From Fulvivirga maritima (GTDB lineage: Bacteria > Bacteroidota > Bacteroidia > Cytophagales > Cyclobacteriaceae), in assembly GCF_021389955.1 (NCBI RefSeq), contig NZ_CP089980.1:681501-745500 (forward strand): a DNA stretch of 64,000 nucleotides, written 5' to 3'. How positions within the stretch are numbered: the first letter of the stretch is position 1; every line of letters starts with the position of its first letter. The notes under the pieces were generated by a model. The model saw only the letters and a program-made list of their open reading frames with translations, was not told the origin of the DNA and searched no databases. Shown piece after piece: positions 1 through 8,569 of the stretch. Position numbers and translations under genes: made by a program.

Positions 1-1406
1 TGCCTTTTTATCCTTTCAGGAACATCCATAGCATGAAACTCATCCGAATCAAACAGGTTTTCAAAAAGAGATAAGTGCTCAGAATCACCAAAAAGAAGAT
101 GTATGATTTGAATGACTTGAGTGATATCCAGCTGATAAGCCACTCTATACCTTACTGGGAAATGTGCCCATTTTTCATGCAATACTTGAGTTAATAGGAT
201 AGCATGAGATTGCAATAAACCGTCCACAACATCAGCCAAAGTCAATTCTGAAGGGAAAAGCCCTGTCTCCAAAAAGCGAATGAAAAGATCCATTTGGCTA
301 TAGGAAATTGCCATTTCCCGATCCTTTTCAAAGGTCTGACGATTGTCCTTGCCAACAGCCAACCAGCTCTGATCATCATCCCAATCATTGAGTTGACTCT
401 TTAATCGTCTTTGAGCATATTTAGTCAGCACTACACCAGACTCTTTGAGCATATCCCTGATTACTTTGGCCTGAGCCTTCTGCTGCTTACTATTAGCCAT
501 AAAAGCTAAAAAGGCCTTTTTATATTGATATGTATAGGTATAGCGATGCGCTAATTCGTTCTCAGCAAATATTAGACGAACACGTTTAAAAGTTTCTATA
601 GATTGCTCATATTCAGGAATCAACAAAAACAAAGACTCTAAAAATTGAATAGATAAGGTCTTTATTATTCGATCTTCAATCTCTTTTTTATTTAGTTTAG
701 GAGCCAGGCGCTGCATCATCTTTTTTCTGTCCGAAGTATTGAGCTTTTTTAAAGCCGCTTCTACTTCCCCCTGAAAATAAGTGCGGAAACTACGCGGCCA
801 TTTCCCTGACATAAAGTATTGTATCAACTCATCTACTCTGTTTTTTTGAATTGAAGTGTGACCTAGCAATTCTTCCAATTGATGGTAAAGTTGAGGTTTC
901 AATTGCCTTTTCAACCTTTTCTGCACCACCACTTGCAAGCGTGCTTTCTTAAGAGTCTCTATTAAAAGCCTTTCATCTTTTTGCCATAATTCTTCAATCA
1001 ATTCATTGATATCATACGCTTCTTCCACATGAGCTGGAAAGTAAGATCGACTTAAAAAATGAGTGAGCCACTTATATCGATCATCAGCACTGTCTGATTC
1101 TAACTTCCTAAAAACCGGCAACTGCCTATTCTTTGACAGCTTTTTAAACTCACGATCGAGCAATTCAATCAATCGCCTTTTATATTCTTCAAGAAAATTC
1201 TCCGTATTAAATGCCCCCAGATCAAGCGCCACTTTATCTATAACCACCTCCTGATCATCAGAAAAATACTGATTAAACAGCTTCTCTATCGAATCATTAA
1301 TGGCTTTGCTATTACCTTGTAGCTGCTGGCTAATACGCTTGTGATCAGCCACATCTTTGGCTGTAATTACTACACGGTATTTTTTGATTTGGTGGGGTTT
1401 AGACAA
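1..1406 (-). CDS. Contractile injection system tape-measure-like protein (partial, 3' end outside window)
   Basis: An uninterrupted minus-strand frame runs from about 1406 to the left edge, some 468 codons with no stop. It is preceded by an in-frame TGA at 1428-1430, so the start is close to 1406. No ATG is available there; TTG at 1404-1406 (MSKPHQIKKYRVVI) is the best candidate. The first 75 residues resemble the N-terminus of the family named contractile injection system tape measure protein (PF19268): a His-Ile start, a segment of the form A-x-x-x-x-RISQQLQ, then VVIDKVALDLG, which matches the family's IDrLelDLG signature. The rest is helical and charged, as in that family. Family members sit in phage-tail-like extracellular injection system loci, where they are thought to set sheath length. 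The remaining structural genes, if present, would lie left of the window. The assignment is by eye. Confidence 0.62.
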   Translation of the reverse strand, partial: MSKPHQIKKYRVVITAKDVADHKRISQQLQGNSKAINDSIEKLFNQYFSDDQEVVIDKVALDLGAFNTENFLEEYKRRLIELLDREFKKLSKNRQLPVFRKLESDSADDRYKWLTHFLSRSYFPAHVEEAYDINELIEELWQKDERLLIETLKKARLQVVVQKRLKRQLKPQLYHQLEELLGHTSIQKNRVDELIQYFMSGKWPRSFRTYFQGEVEAALKKLNTSDRKKMMQRLAPKLNKKEIEDRIIKTLSIQFLESLFLLIPEYEQSIETFKRVRLIFAENELAHRYTYTYQYKKAFLAFMANSKQQKAQAKVIRDMLKESGVVLTKYAQRRLKSQLNDWDDDQSWLAVGKDNRQTFEKDREMAISYSQMDLFIRFLETGLFPSELTLADVVDGLLQSHAILLTQVLHEKWAHFPVRYRVAYQLDITQVIQIIHLLFGDSEHLSLFENLFDSDEFHAMDVPERIKR

Positions 1407-1614
1407 AATATAGCAATAGTGATAAGTTCACAATTTAGAATGATCCTTATATTAAATATTGAGTTTTGCAATATAGATAAATTGCCATTTGGATAAAAGA
1501 GCATGTATTTATTCACTTTATCTTCCTCAAAAGCATCGGTGATAGTATTATTTCTTTGATATTTGTTATAATTTCACCTTCCTTTTGTAAAACTAACAGC
1601 TTTAGAGACCACGG

Positions 1615-2181
1615 TTGGCACTAGATAATATTATAGAACGCGTAAAGAGAGGTGATAAAGAGGCCTTTGAAAGTATTTTTAGAGAATATTATAATCCTCT
1701 ATGGAATCTTGCCAACGGTATTTTAAAGGACGAAGTTCTGGCGGAAGAGCAGGTACAAGAAGTGTTTATCAAATTTTGGGAAAACCGACATCAGCATCAA
1801 TCTACGCTAAAGATTTTTCCATACCTTCTCACAGCAGTTAGAAATAAGTGCTATAACCACATAAAAAAACAGGCTGTAGAGCAAAAGTACATTAACCATA
1901 CTCAGAAGTTGTTTCAGGATCAGATATTGAATTATGAGTATGATGACCTTACGGAAGATCTGATCAAAAAGATGGAGCGTATTATAGGTTCTCTTCCTGA
2001 CAAATGCAGAGAGGTGTTTACCCTGAGTCGCTTTGAAAACCTTAGCCATAAAGAAATAGCCGAAAAATTAGATATAAGTACTAAAACTGTTGAGAACCAT
2101 ATTACAAAAGCAATGAAGCTTTTGCGGGAGTCAATGGTTGAATTATTAATTATTTTAATCTTTCTAATAGGGGATTTATAA
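1615..2181 (+). CDS. ECF RNA polymerase sigma factor, FecI-like
   Basis: A 188-residue sigma-70 factor of the extracytoplasmic-function type. Region 2 lies around residues 18-85 (FESIFREYYNPLWNLANG, then VQEVFIKFWENR) and region 4 around residues 125-172, with the helix-turn-helix LSHKEIAEKLDISTKTVENH. It ends in a short hydrophobic tail (ELLIILIFLIGDL), common in Bacteroidota FecI-type factors. The frame opens with TTG at 1615 and the first in-frame ATG lies far inside the conserved part, so TTG (or a nearby alternative start) must be used. The FecR anti-sigma gene starts 21 bases downstream, so this factor is probably held inactive by that membrane protein and released by a surface signal. 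Its target promoters cannot be told from the sequence; the two downstream genes are obvious candidates. Confidence 0.9.
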   Translation: MALDNIIERVKRGDKEAFESIFREYYNPLWNLANGILKDEVLAEEQVQEVFIKFWENRHQHQSTLKIFPYLLTAVRNKCYNHIKKQAVEQKYINHTQKLFQDQILNYEYDDLTEDLIKKMERIIGSLPDKCREVFTLSRFENLSHKEIAEKLDISTKTVENHITKAMKLLRESMVELLIILIFLIGDL

Positions 2182-2202
2182 CTTCAAGTTGTTTGCTACT
2201 AA

Positions 2203-3195
2203 ATGGATCATAACCAAAACGATATTAATGATGCACTAATTCTGGCCTATCTGAGGGGAGAAAACCTTTCTGAAAAAGATCATGAATCCATAGAAAAATG
2301 GTTATCAGAACCAGAAAACCAGGCCAAGGCCAGAGAACTATTTCAGACCTGGGAACTTTCGTTACTGGCATCATCCAAACGCACTGATGTCGATGCTGCT
2401 TTTCAGAAAGTAAGTAATCAACTTGCTCATGAACCTACGGCAAAAGAGGTAAAACTAAAAAACATATGGTGGTATGCTGCGGCTAGTATTCTTATTATAG
2501 CAGTTTCTATTTTCCTTTATTCAAGAAATGAAAAATCTATACCGGAACAAAAAGCTCAATTAACGGCTCTGGAAACCAATACCGATTATACCCTTGAGGA
2601 TGAAAGCTCTGTAAGCTTAAAAAAAGGAGCACTACTTACTTACCAACCCAAATCCTTCAATAGCGGAACAGAACGTATAGTAAATTTGGAAGGTGAAGCT
2701 TTTTTTGAAGTGGCGCATAACCCTGAAAGGCCTTTTATTATTAAGGCTAATAACGCCGAAATCAAAGTGCTCGGCACCAAGTTTCTGGTAAAAACCTATA
2801 ATGACCAACCTACTCAGGTACTGGTGACAGAAGGAAAGGTACAAGTAACCTATAAGAGTACTGGTGACATTATTATACTGGAAGCTGAAGAAGAAGTAGT
2901 GGTTCAAAAGGATCAGGCTCCTATTGTAAAATCATCTGATGTTAATCAATTGTATTGGAAAACCGGGGTAATGCGGTTCCAAAATGAATCTTTATCAAAA
3001 GTATTTCAGACTCTTTCTTCAGAATTTGGCAAACAAATTATTGTAGAAAATGATGATATCAATCAATGCAAGATTACAGCGACCTTTAAAAAGCAATCTT
3101 TAGGCACCATCATTAAAGTGATTGAATCTACTCATCAGCTAGAAAGCTCAATTAGTGGAGATAGTATAACTATTAAAGGGCATGGGTGTAACTAA
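2203..3195 (+). CDS. FecR-family anti-sigma factor
   Basis: A 330-residue single-pass inner-membrane regulator. The N-terminal 85 residues form the cytoplasmic sigma-binding part. One membrane helix follows (WWYAAASILIIAVSIFLYS, about residues 88-106). The periplasmic FecR domain covers about residues 120-215 (VNLEGEAFFEVAHNPERPF and KVLGTKFLVKTY are characteristic), and a DUF4974-type C-terminal domain covers about 255-325. It probably binds the ECF sigma factor encoded just upstream and passes on a signal from an outer-membrane partner. Its end overlaps the next gene by 14 bases, suggesting translational coupling with the STN-domain barrel. Classical FecR systems receive their signal from the STN extension of a TonB-dependent receptor; no such receptor is present here. 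Confidence 0.9.
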   Translation: MDHNQNDINDALILAYLRGENLSEKDHESIEKWLSEPENQAKARELFQTWELSLLASSKRTDVDAAFQKVSNQLAHEPTAKEVKLKNIWWYAAASILIIAVSIFLYSRNEKSIPEQKAQLTALETNTDYTLEDESSVSLKKGALLTYQPKSFNSGTERIVNLEGEAFFEVAHNPERPFIIKANNAEIKVLGTKFLVKTYNDQPTQVLVTEGKVQVTYKSTGDIIILEAEEEVVVQKDQAPIVKSSDVNQLYWKTGVMRFQNESLSKVFQTLSSEFGKQIIVENDDINQCKITATFKKQSLGTIIKVIESTHQLESSISGDSITIKGHGCN

Positions 3196-4312
3196 AAAAT
3201 TCCTCTTCCTACTATACTTTTTTCTATTATCACAGGCACTAATAGCTCAAGAAAAACAAGCTTCTTTTCATTTTAAGAATTCCAGTTGGCCGGAAGCTTT
3301 ACAGAGTATTGCAGACAAGTACGACGTATTCCTTTCTTATGACCCACAGCTTTTTAAAGAAGAAAGCCAACTCAATCTGGAAATCAAAAACAAGACTCTG
3401 AAGGAAACCTTAGAAACATTACTGCACCCAAAATACAACTTTAAGGCTATTGAAGACTACATAGTTATCACAAAAGCCCCGGAGCCGGTCATCATTCCCA
3501 AGCCTGCGCCTAAACCACAAATTGTGTATGACACCATCACTATAGAGCAAACAATAGTTAAATATGACACACAGCGTGTAGAAATGATTGTTTATGATAC
3601 TATTACAATAAAGGAAACTAAGCATATTTATGACACCATTCAAGTTGAGAAAAAAGTAGACCTGACTAACCAACACTGGCAAAACAGCATTTATCTGGCT
3701 CCGAACGTATGGGTCAATCAAACGGAAGAAAGTAACATTACTTTTAAGGGTATGGGGTTAGGGTTTATGTTCTCTTATCAACTGAAAAAGCTCAAACTTC
3801 AAGGAGGAGTTGAATACAATTATTTGCTACATAATGTACAATACACTACCTCTGAGACTAATACAACAATGCAGATAGATACAGTTTCCACATATTATAT
3901 AATAAGAGACGGCGCTGAAATACCCGTTTACGTAACGGATACCACGGAGATTAGTACTGAACAAATTAAGGACGTGGACCGTCATGACAATGTGCAAAGA
4001 CTTACTGTTTTTGCCGGAGTGGGTTATACACTCAAAAAAGGCAAACTCTCCATCGACTTGAGCCCGGGTATCTCTGTCAGCAGAGTGTTTAGGGATGATT
4101 TGGATGATGAATCTATCATAGAAGGAGATAATGAAATTAACATCCCCCCACAGGACTACCAGGTAGACTTATATTTTAACTTACCAATTTACTTCAGTAG
4201 CTGGGAAAGAGGTGAATTCTACATAGCACCATATGGCAAAATTGGCTTAAGTGATATGGCGTCTTATCCTAAACGATATATGGCTGGGATTAAATTTGGA
4301 TTTATTTTTTAA
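3182..4312 (+). CDS. STN-domain outer-membrane barrel protein
   Basis: A 376-residue exported protein that overlaps the FecR gene by 14 bases. It has a signal peptide (KKFLFLLYFFLLSQALIAQ), then a secretin/TonB short N-terminal (STN) domain at about residues 27-98 (WPEALQSIADKYDVFLSYD, then LKETLETLL). A linker rich in repeated YDTI(T/Q) motifs spans about 115-160. The C-terminal 200 residues have alternating polar and apolar strands ending in FGFIF, typical of a small outer-membrane beta-barrel. The STN domain is the part of FecA-type receptors that contacts FecR, so this protein is the likely signal transmitter to the upstream FecR. Unlike FecA it lacks a plug and a 22-strand TonB-dependent barrel. 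Ligand and barrel type are unknown. Confidence 0.75.
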   Translation: MGVTKKFLFLLYFFLLSQALIAQEKQASFHFKNSSWPEALQSIADKYDVFLSYDPQLFKEESQLNLEIKNKTLKETLETLLHPKYNFKAIEDYIVITKAPEPVIIPKPAPKPQIVYDTITIEQTIVKYDTQRVEMIVYDTITIKETKHIYDTIQVEKKVDLTNQHWQNSIYLAPNVWVNQTEESNITFKGMGLGFMFSYQLKKLKLQGGVEYNYLLHNVQYTTSETNTTMQIDTVSTYYIIRDGAEIPVYVTDTTEISTEQIKDVDRHDNVQRLTVFAGVGYTLKKGKLSIDLSPGISVSRVFRDDLDDESIIEGDNEINIPPQDYQVDLYFNLPIYFSSWERGEFYIAPYGKIGLSDMASYPKRYMAGIKFGFIF

Positions 4313-4320
4313 AAATTCTC

Positions 4321-4338
4321 AATCCCCAATAGGGGATT
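4321..4338. promoter_or_regulatory. Inverted repeat upstream of the PKD protein gene
   Basis: AATCCCC and GGGGATT flank AATA in the 68-base gap between the STN-barrel gene and the PKD protein gene, about 43 bases before the ATG. No T-run follows, so it is more likely an operator or mRNA hairpin than a terminator. Related sequences occur at 32079-32095 and 32111-32127 upstream of the giant adhesin. Confidence 0.45.
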
Positions 4339-4380
4339 TGCGTGATGAAGTGGTTCCCTATGTAAAAGCCAAATATTATC

Positions 4381-6855
4381 ATGAAAAAGACTTATCTAAA
4401 ACCATTTTTAACCACCTTCATTAGCCTGGCTATTTTCCTAATAGTCCATTCTAATGTAGATGCCGGCACTTCCTCCCTTGATTCGGGATATGTATGTGAT
4501 GCCGGTTTTACTTATGTAGTAGACACCACCGGAGTTCCTACCTACACCTTTACTGCCAATGAAACAGACCCCGAATTAACTTACTCTTGGAATTTTGGGA
4601 ATCAGTGGTACGCTTCAGGCAGAGAGGTAGAGTATATTTTCTATGATGGTGGTGGGTGGAATGTATACCTAACAGTATCTGACGGTATTGACAGCTGCAC
4701 TACTTATGAAATTGTATCCGTTATTCCAATTGAACCTAATCAGTGTTATTTTAACTATGAAAAAGTATCTGATTCTACTTTAAAAGTATCGAGCTATTCC
4801 CCTTATCATTATGAGCAACCTTATAGCTTTGATTTTGGAGATGGCACTGTAGTAACGGACACCATGAGTCACCCAACTAAAGAATTTTCTCATACATATG
4901 ACACTGCGGGGACTTATCAGGTTTGCTTTTACATTGCCAATATTGATAGTGACAGCTGCAGCTACTGCAAGTCTTTTACTATGGATTTTCCTCCTGCACC
5001 TGTAGATACAATACAGTGTAATGCAGGCTTCACCTATAAGGTAGATACCACAGGAGTTCCTACTTATACATTTACTGCTGATGAAACGGACCCCGACTTA
5101 ACTTACTCTTGGAATTTTGGGAATCAGTGGTACGCTTCAGGCAGAGAGGTAGAGTATATTTTCTATGATGGTGGTGGGTGGAATGTATACCTAACAGTAT
5201 CTGACGGTATTGACAGCTGCACTACTTATGAAATTGTATCCGTTATTCCAATTGAACCTAATCAGTGTTATTTTAACTATGAAAAAGTATCTGATTCTAC
5301 TTTAAAAGTATCGAGCTATTCTCCCTATCATTATGAGCAACCTTATAGCTTTGATTTTGGAGATGGCACCGTTGTATCAGATACTATGATATACCAAAGA
5401 GATTTTTACCATACTTATGATACTGCAGGAACCTATCAAGTGTGTTTTTATATAGCCTATGCCCCTGGAGATACCTGTAGCTACTGCAATTCCTTTACCA
5501 TGGCAGGCTCTGTACCGATAGACACTACTCAATGTGATGCCTCTTTTACGTTTACCCAAACGGATGATTTAAACTATCTTTTTAATGCCAACCAGAGAGA
5601 TTCTATTGATCAATACACCTGGAGAATTGACGGAACGACAGTAGCTAATACGCTAGACCTTTTTTACACCTTCCCAGAAGAAGGATTATATACAGTAAGC
5701 CTTAACATAGGAGACAGCTCCAATAACTGTTATTATTCAGAATCAGTTGAGGTAAAATCCCTGATCGACTGCAGTTTCAGTTATGATAGTTTAGCTTCTA
5801 ATACTTTTCAGTTTTATACTTCAGAAACAGGAGACGCTTCATACTTATGGGACTTTGGAGATGGAAACACATCCGATTCTTCTTCAGTAGTAATGCATAC
5901 TTTTAGCAGTGCAGGCATTTACAATGTATGTCTTACAAAAACGAATCTTACAGATACCTGTCAGCATTGTAATGAGATTGTGGTAGGATCGCCAGAGCGC
6001 GACAGCTTATATATAGAAGGTAGCGTTTATGCTGACTTGCTTCCCGTATTTGATGGAACGGTAGAACTTTATAAGAAAGATAGTATCGAGTGGGAAAAAG
6101 TAAAACAAGTTAACCTATCCAATGGATATTTCAGATTCAGCCAACTAACTCAGGGACAATACATTCTATATGCCCGAGGAGATGAAGATGTATACACTTC
6201 GTACATTCCTACTTACTTTGTAAACGGTATGGCCTATGAAGATGCTTATTCGATCAACCTTAACGAGCCTGCGGTAAATGTTAATATTACCCTTATAAAA
6301 AGTTATTCATTATCCTCTTCAGGAGATGGTTCTGTAGCAGGTAGAATAAGTTTGAGTGATGATTCAAATGATCCTTATGTGGTACTGCTTAAAGATCAGA
6401 GTGCGCAAAAAGTAATTAAGTGGACAATGAGTAATGATAAGAACTTCAGCTTTGAAACATTACCTTACGGCACCTATCAGGTTACAGTAGAAAAACCTTC
6501 TAAATCTGTATCAAAATCATTTGAACTAACAGCCACATCACCCAATATTAATAACCTCGAATTAGGATCTAACCTTGTTTCAGGTGTTGATGATCAGCTG
6601 ACACTAAGTTCTATTGGGGTTTATCCTACTCAAATAGATAACAAAGTGATTATAGCCAACAAAGGGTACGAAGAAAAAGCACTTACCGTTCATGTTCGCT
6701 CTGCTACTGGAGATCACTTCATTATCCAGTCTATAGACATAGGCGCAGGGTCTACTTATGAATTACCTTTACCTGGGCTTCCTTCAGGCTTATATCTGAT
6801 TCAATTAAATGATGAGAATGGAAAGTCAGGAACATTTAAAGTAATAAAGCCATAA
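4381..6855 (+). CDS. PKD-repeat surface protein with type A T9SS sorting domain
   Basis: An 824-residue secreted protein. A signal peptide (residues 1-28, ending HSNVDAG) is followed by about six PKD-like beta-sandwich domains with the usual FDFGDG / SWNFG cores and paired cysteines (about residues 38-545). A carboxypeptidase-regulatory-like segment (about 550-740) and a C-terminal sorting domain (about 755-824: GVYPT, SGLYLIQLNDENGKSG, ending FKVIKP) come next. The last domain is the T9SS type A signal that directs passage through the outer membrane and attachment to the surface. Domains 1-2 and 3-4 are near-identical duplicates 522 bp apart. The gene follows the sigma/FecR/STN-barrel genes on the same strand, so it may be a surface output of that system. 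No enzymatic domain is visible; adhesion is a guess. Confidence 0.85.
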   Translation: MKKTYLKPFLTTFISLAIFLIVHSNVDAGTSSLDSGYVCDAGFTYVVDTTGVPTYTFTANETDPELTYSWNFGNQWYASGREVEYIFYDGGGWNVYLTVSDGIDSCTTYEIVSVIPIEPNQCYFNYEKVSDSTLKVSSYSPYHYEQPYSFDFGDGTVVTDTMSHPTKEFSHTYDTAGTYQVCFYIANIDSDSCSYCKSFTMDFPPAPVDTIQCNAGFTYKVDTTGVPTYTFTADETDPDLTYSWNFGNQWYASGREVEYIFYDGGGWNVYLTVSDGIDSCTTYEIVSVIPIEPNQCYFNYEKVSDSTLKVSSYSPYHYEQPYSFDFGDGTVVSDTMIYQRDFYHTYDTAGTYQVCFYIAYAPGDTCSYCNSFTMAGSVPIDTTQCDASFTFTQTDDLNYLFNANQRDSIDQYTWRIDGTTVANTLDLFYTFPEEGLYTVSLNIGDSSNNCYYSESVEVKSLIDCSFSYDSLASNTFQFYTSETGDASYLWDFGDGNTSDSSSVVMHTFSSAGIYNVCLTKTNLTDTCQHCNEIVVGSPERDSLYIEGSVYADLLPVFDGTVELYKKDSIEWEKVKQVNLSNGYFRFSQLTQGQYILYARGDEDVYTSYIPTYFVNGMAYEDAYSINLNEPAVNVNITLIKSYSLSSSGDGSVAGRISLSDDSNDPYVVLLKDQSAQKVIKWTMSNDKNFSFETLPYGTYQVTVEKPSKSVSKSFELTATSPNINNLELGSNLVSGVDDQLTLSSIGVYPTQIDNKVIIANKGYEEKALTVHVRSATGDHFIIQSIDIGAGSTYELPLPGLPSGLYLIQLNDENGKSGTFKVIKP
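4576..5369 (+). repeat. 522-bp intragenic tandem duplication in the PKD gene
   Basis: The stretch 4576-4847 recurs at 5098-5369 with an offset of exactly 522 bases (174 codons). Only a few substitutions separate the copies, for example near 4796 versus 5318. This duplicates one two-domain PKD block. Confidence 0.9.
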
Positions 6856-6898
6856 TATATTTAGCTTAAACCTCCTATTTATTACTTCCTTTAAACAT

Positions 6899-6948
6899 AA
6901 GGAGGCTGTACCAAAATTTACAATTGATACAGCCTCCTTTATTTTTTA
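6899..6948. terminator. Bidirectional intrinsic terminator between the PKD gene and galT
   Basis: Perfect 12-bp arms AAGGAGGCTGTA (6899-6910) and TACAGCCTCCTT (6928-6939) are followed by a T-rich tail on the plus strand and preceded by an A-containing stretch for the minus strand. The hairpin touches the galT stop codon and separates two convergent genes. Confidence 0.85.
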
Positions 6949-8006
6949 TAAGTATTTATTAATAATTGTTTCTTATAATGCACATCAGACAACCCTTGTA
7001 ACGTTTTAGCGGCTTGCTCAGGAGTAATATCTCTTTGAGGATTACCAAACATTTCATAGCCCACCATAAATTTCTTAACGGTAGCAGAGCGCAGCAATGG
7101 AGGATAAAAACTCATATGCCAGTGCCAGTCAGGGTATTCGCCACCATCATATGGAGCTTGGTGAATACCTGATGAATAAGGGAATGATGTCTTAAAAAGG
7201 TTATCATATCTGATAGTGAGCTGCTGGATAGCTTCGGCGAAAGCCAGTTTTTCATCTTCAGTCATCTCTGTAATATGAGCCATTTTCCTTTTAGGGATGA
7301 TCATAGTCTCATAAGGCCATACCGCCCAGAAAGGCACCAAAACTACGAAATGATCATTTTTGAAGATGATTCTCTCATCATCTTCCAACTCTTGTTTGAG
7401 GTAATCTTCAAGAATAGACTTACCCAGGTTATTATAGTATTTTTCAAAATTAACGGCCTTTTTAGCGGGCTCTACAGGAATAGACTCCTGCGCCCAAATC
7501 TGTCCGTGTGGGTGCGGGTTAGAGCAGCCCATGATGCTTCCTTTGTTTTCAAAAATCTGAATATGATTTACATATTCTATCTGAGATAGTTCAGCACATT
7601 CTTTAGCCCATAAATCAACCACTCCTTTTATTTCACCCACTTCCAGCTCTGGAATGGTCAGGTCATGACGGGGAGAAAAACAGATCACTTTACAGATTCC
7701 TTTTTCACTTTTTGCCTTCATTAATCCTTTATCATATCCATCTCCGGTAAAATCGGAGGTAAGAGAGGCAAAATCATTCACAAAAGAAAAAGTATGCTTA
7801 TAATCAGGGTTTACTTCTCCATTGGAGCGTGTATTTCCGGCGCATAAGTAACAACTAGGATCGTGCTGTGGTCGTTGCTCGGCGCTGCTCTCCTCCTGCT
7901 GTCCTTGCCAGGGTCTTTTTGCCCTGTGAGGTGATACCTGTACCCACTCGCCTGTTAAAACGTTCAGCCTGCGATGTGAATGATTAGAAAGATCAAAAGT
8001 TTCCAT
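6939..8006 (-). CDS. galT: Galactose-1-phosphate uridylyltransferase
   Basis: A 355-residue cytoplasmic enzyme of the Leloir pathway. It exchanges UMP between UDP-glucose and galactose 1-phosphate. The HIT-type active-site motif is clear (NPHPHGQIWAQ, about residues 163-173), where the second His is the nucleophile that becomes uridylylated. A metal-binding CYLCAGN motif lies near residue 53, and a C-terminal HWHMSFYPP segment supplies further ligands. The length is normal for GalT. No galK or galE lies beside it in this window, so it stands alone. It ends against a shared hairpin with the convergent PKD gene and starts 151 bases from the divergent DUF2188 gene. Confidence 0.95.
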   Translation of the reverse strand: METFDLSNHSHRRLNVLTGEWVQVSPHRAKRPWQGQQEESSAEQRPQHDPSCYLCAGNTRSNGEVNPDYKHTFSFVNDFASLTSDFTGDGYDKGLMKAKSEKGICKVICFSPRHDLTIPELEVGEIKGVVDLWAKECAELSQIEYVNHIQIFENKGSIMGCSNPHPHGQIWAQESIPVEPAKKAVNFEKYYNNLGKSILEDYLKQELEDDERIIFKNDHFVVLVPFWAVWPYETMIIPKRKMAHITEMTEDEKLAFAEAIQQLTIRYDNLFKTSFPYSSGIHQAPYDGGEYPDWHWHMSFYPPLLRSATVKKFMVGYEMFGNPQRDITPEQAAKTLQGLSDVHYKKQLLINTYKK

Positions 8007-8157
8007 GTATGTTTTCCTTTTTTATATCCACATATAAACGTAAATAATACGCTTATAAATACCAAGCATCCAAAGGATTAAAACCAACACATTTAGGGTA
8101 ATGGCATACCCTTTGAATCCTATTATTTAAGTTATGTAAAATTAAACTAAAATTATC

Positions 8158-8388
8158 ATGGAAAACTATCATTTAACAAAAGAGGGCGACCATTGGAATT
8201 TGACTAAAGAAGGCAACAGTCGTGCGTCTAAATCCTTCGAAACCAATAAGGAAGAGGCTATAAAAAGCAGTGCTTCTTACGTTAACAGCCATGGTGGCGG
8301 TTCCTTGAAAATTCATAAGCTTAATGGCCAAATAGAAGAAGAAAGAACTTACCCCAGAAGTGCAGATCCTACTGACTCTCCGGGTTGA
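8158..8388 (+). CDS. DUF2188 domain protein
   Basis: A 76-residue soluble protein matching the small DUF2188 family: an N-terminal HLTKEGDHWNLTKEGNSRASK strand pair, a helix (FETNKEEAIKSSASYV), and a C-terminal LKIHKLNGQIEEERTYP that fits the family's xxHgkdGkIxxxxtY ending. Family members are widespread; their function is unknown. Six bases after the stop begins an insertion sequence, so any downstream co-transcribed gene has been separated from it. Confidence 0.75.
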   Translation: MENYHLTKEGDHWNLTKEGNSRASKSFETNKEEAIKSSASYVNSHGGGSLKIHKLNGQIEEERTYPRSADPTDSPG

Positions 8389-8481
8389 TATTAAAAAGGC
8401 TGTTTCATAACTATAATAGGGCCTCCCTTTTAAATAAAAAACACTGAAATACAGTTACTTATCAGTATTAAAGCATAAAAT

Positions 8482-8524
8482 AAAACCCCGAAATTAGCTA
8501 TATAAAGCTTTTTTCGGGGTTTTT
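8482..8524. terminator. Hairpin terminator inside the IS, upstream of the transposase
   Basis: Perfect 12-bp arms AAAACCCCGAAA (8482-8493) and TTTCGGGGTTTT (8512-8523) surround an 18-base loop and end in a T-run. Its position between the IS left end and the transposase start suggests insulation from read-through transcription entering from outside. Confidence 0.75.
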
Positions 8525-8569
8525 GATTTGTTAAATTGTAGTGCCTAATCACAATTAACACTGCAATAT

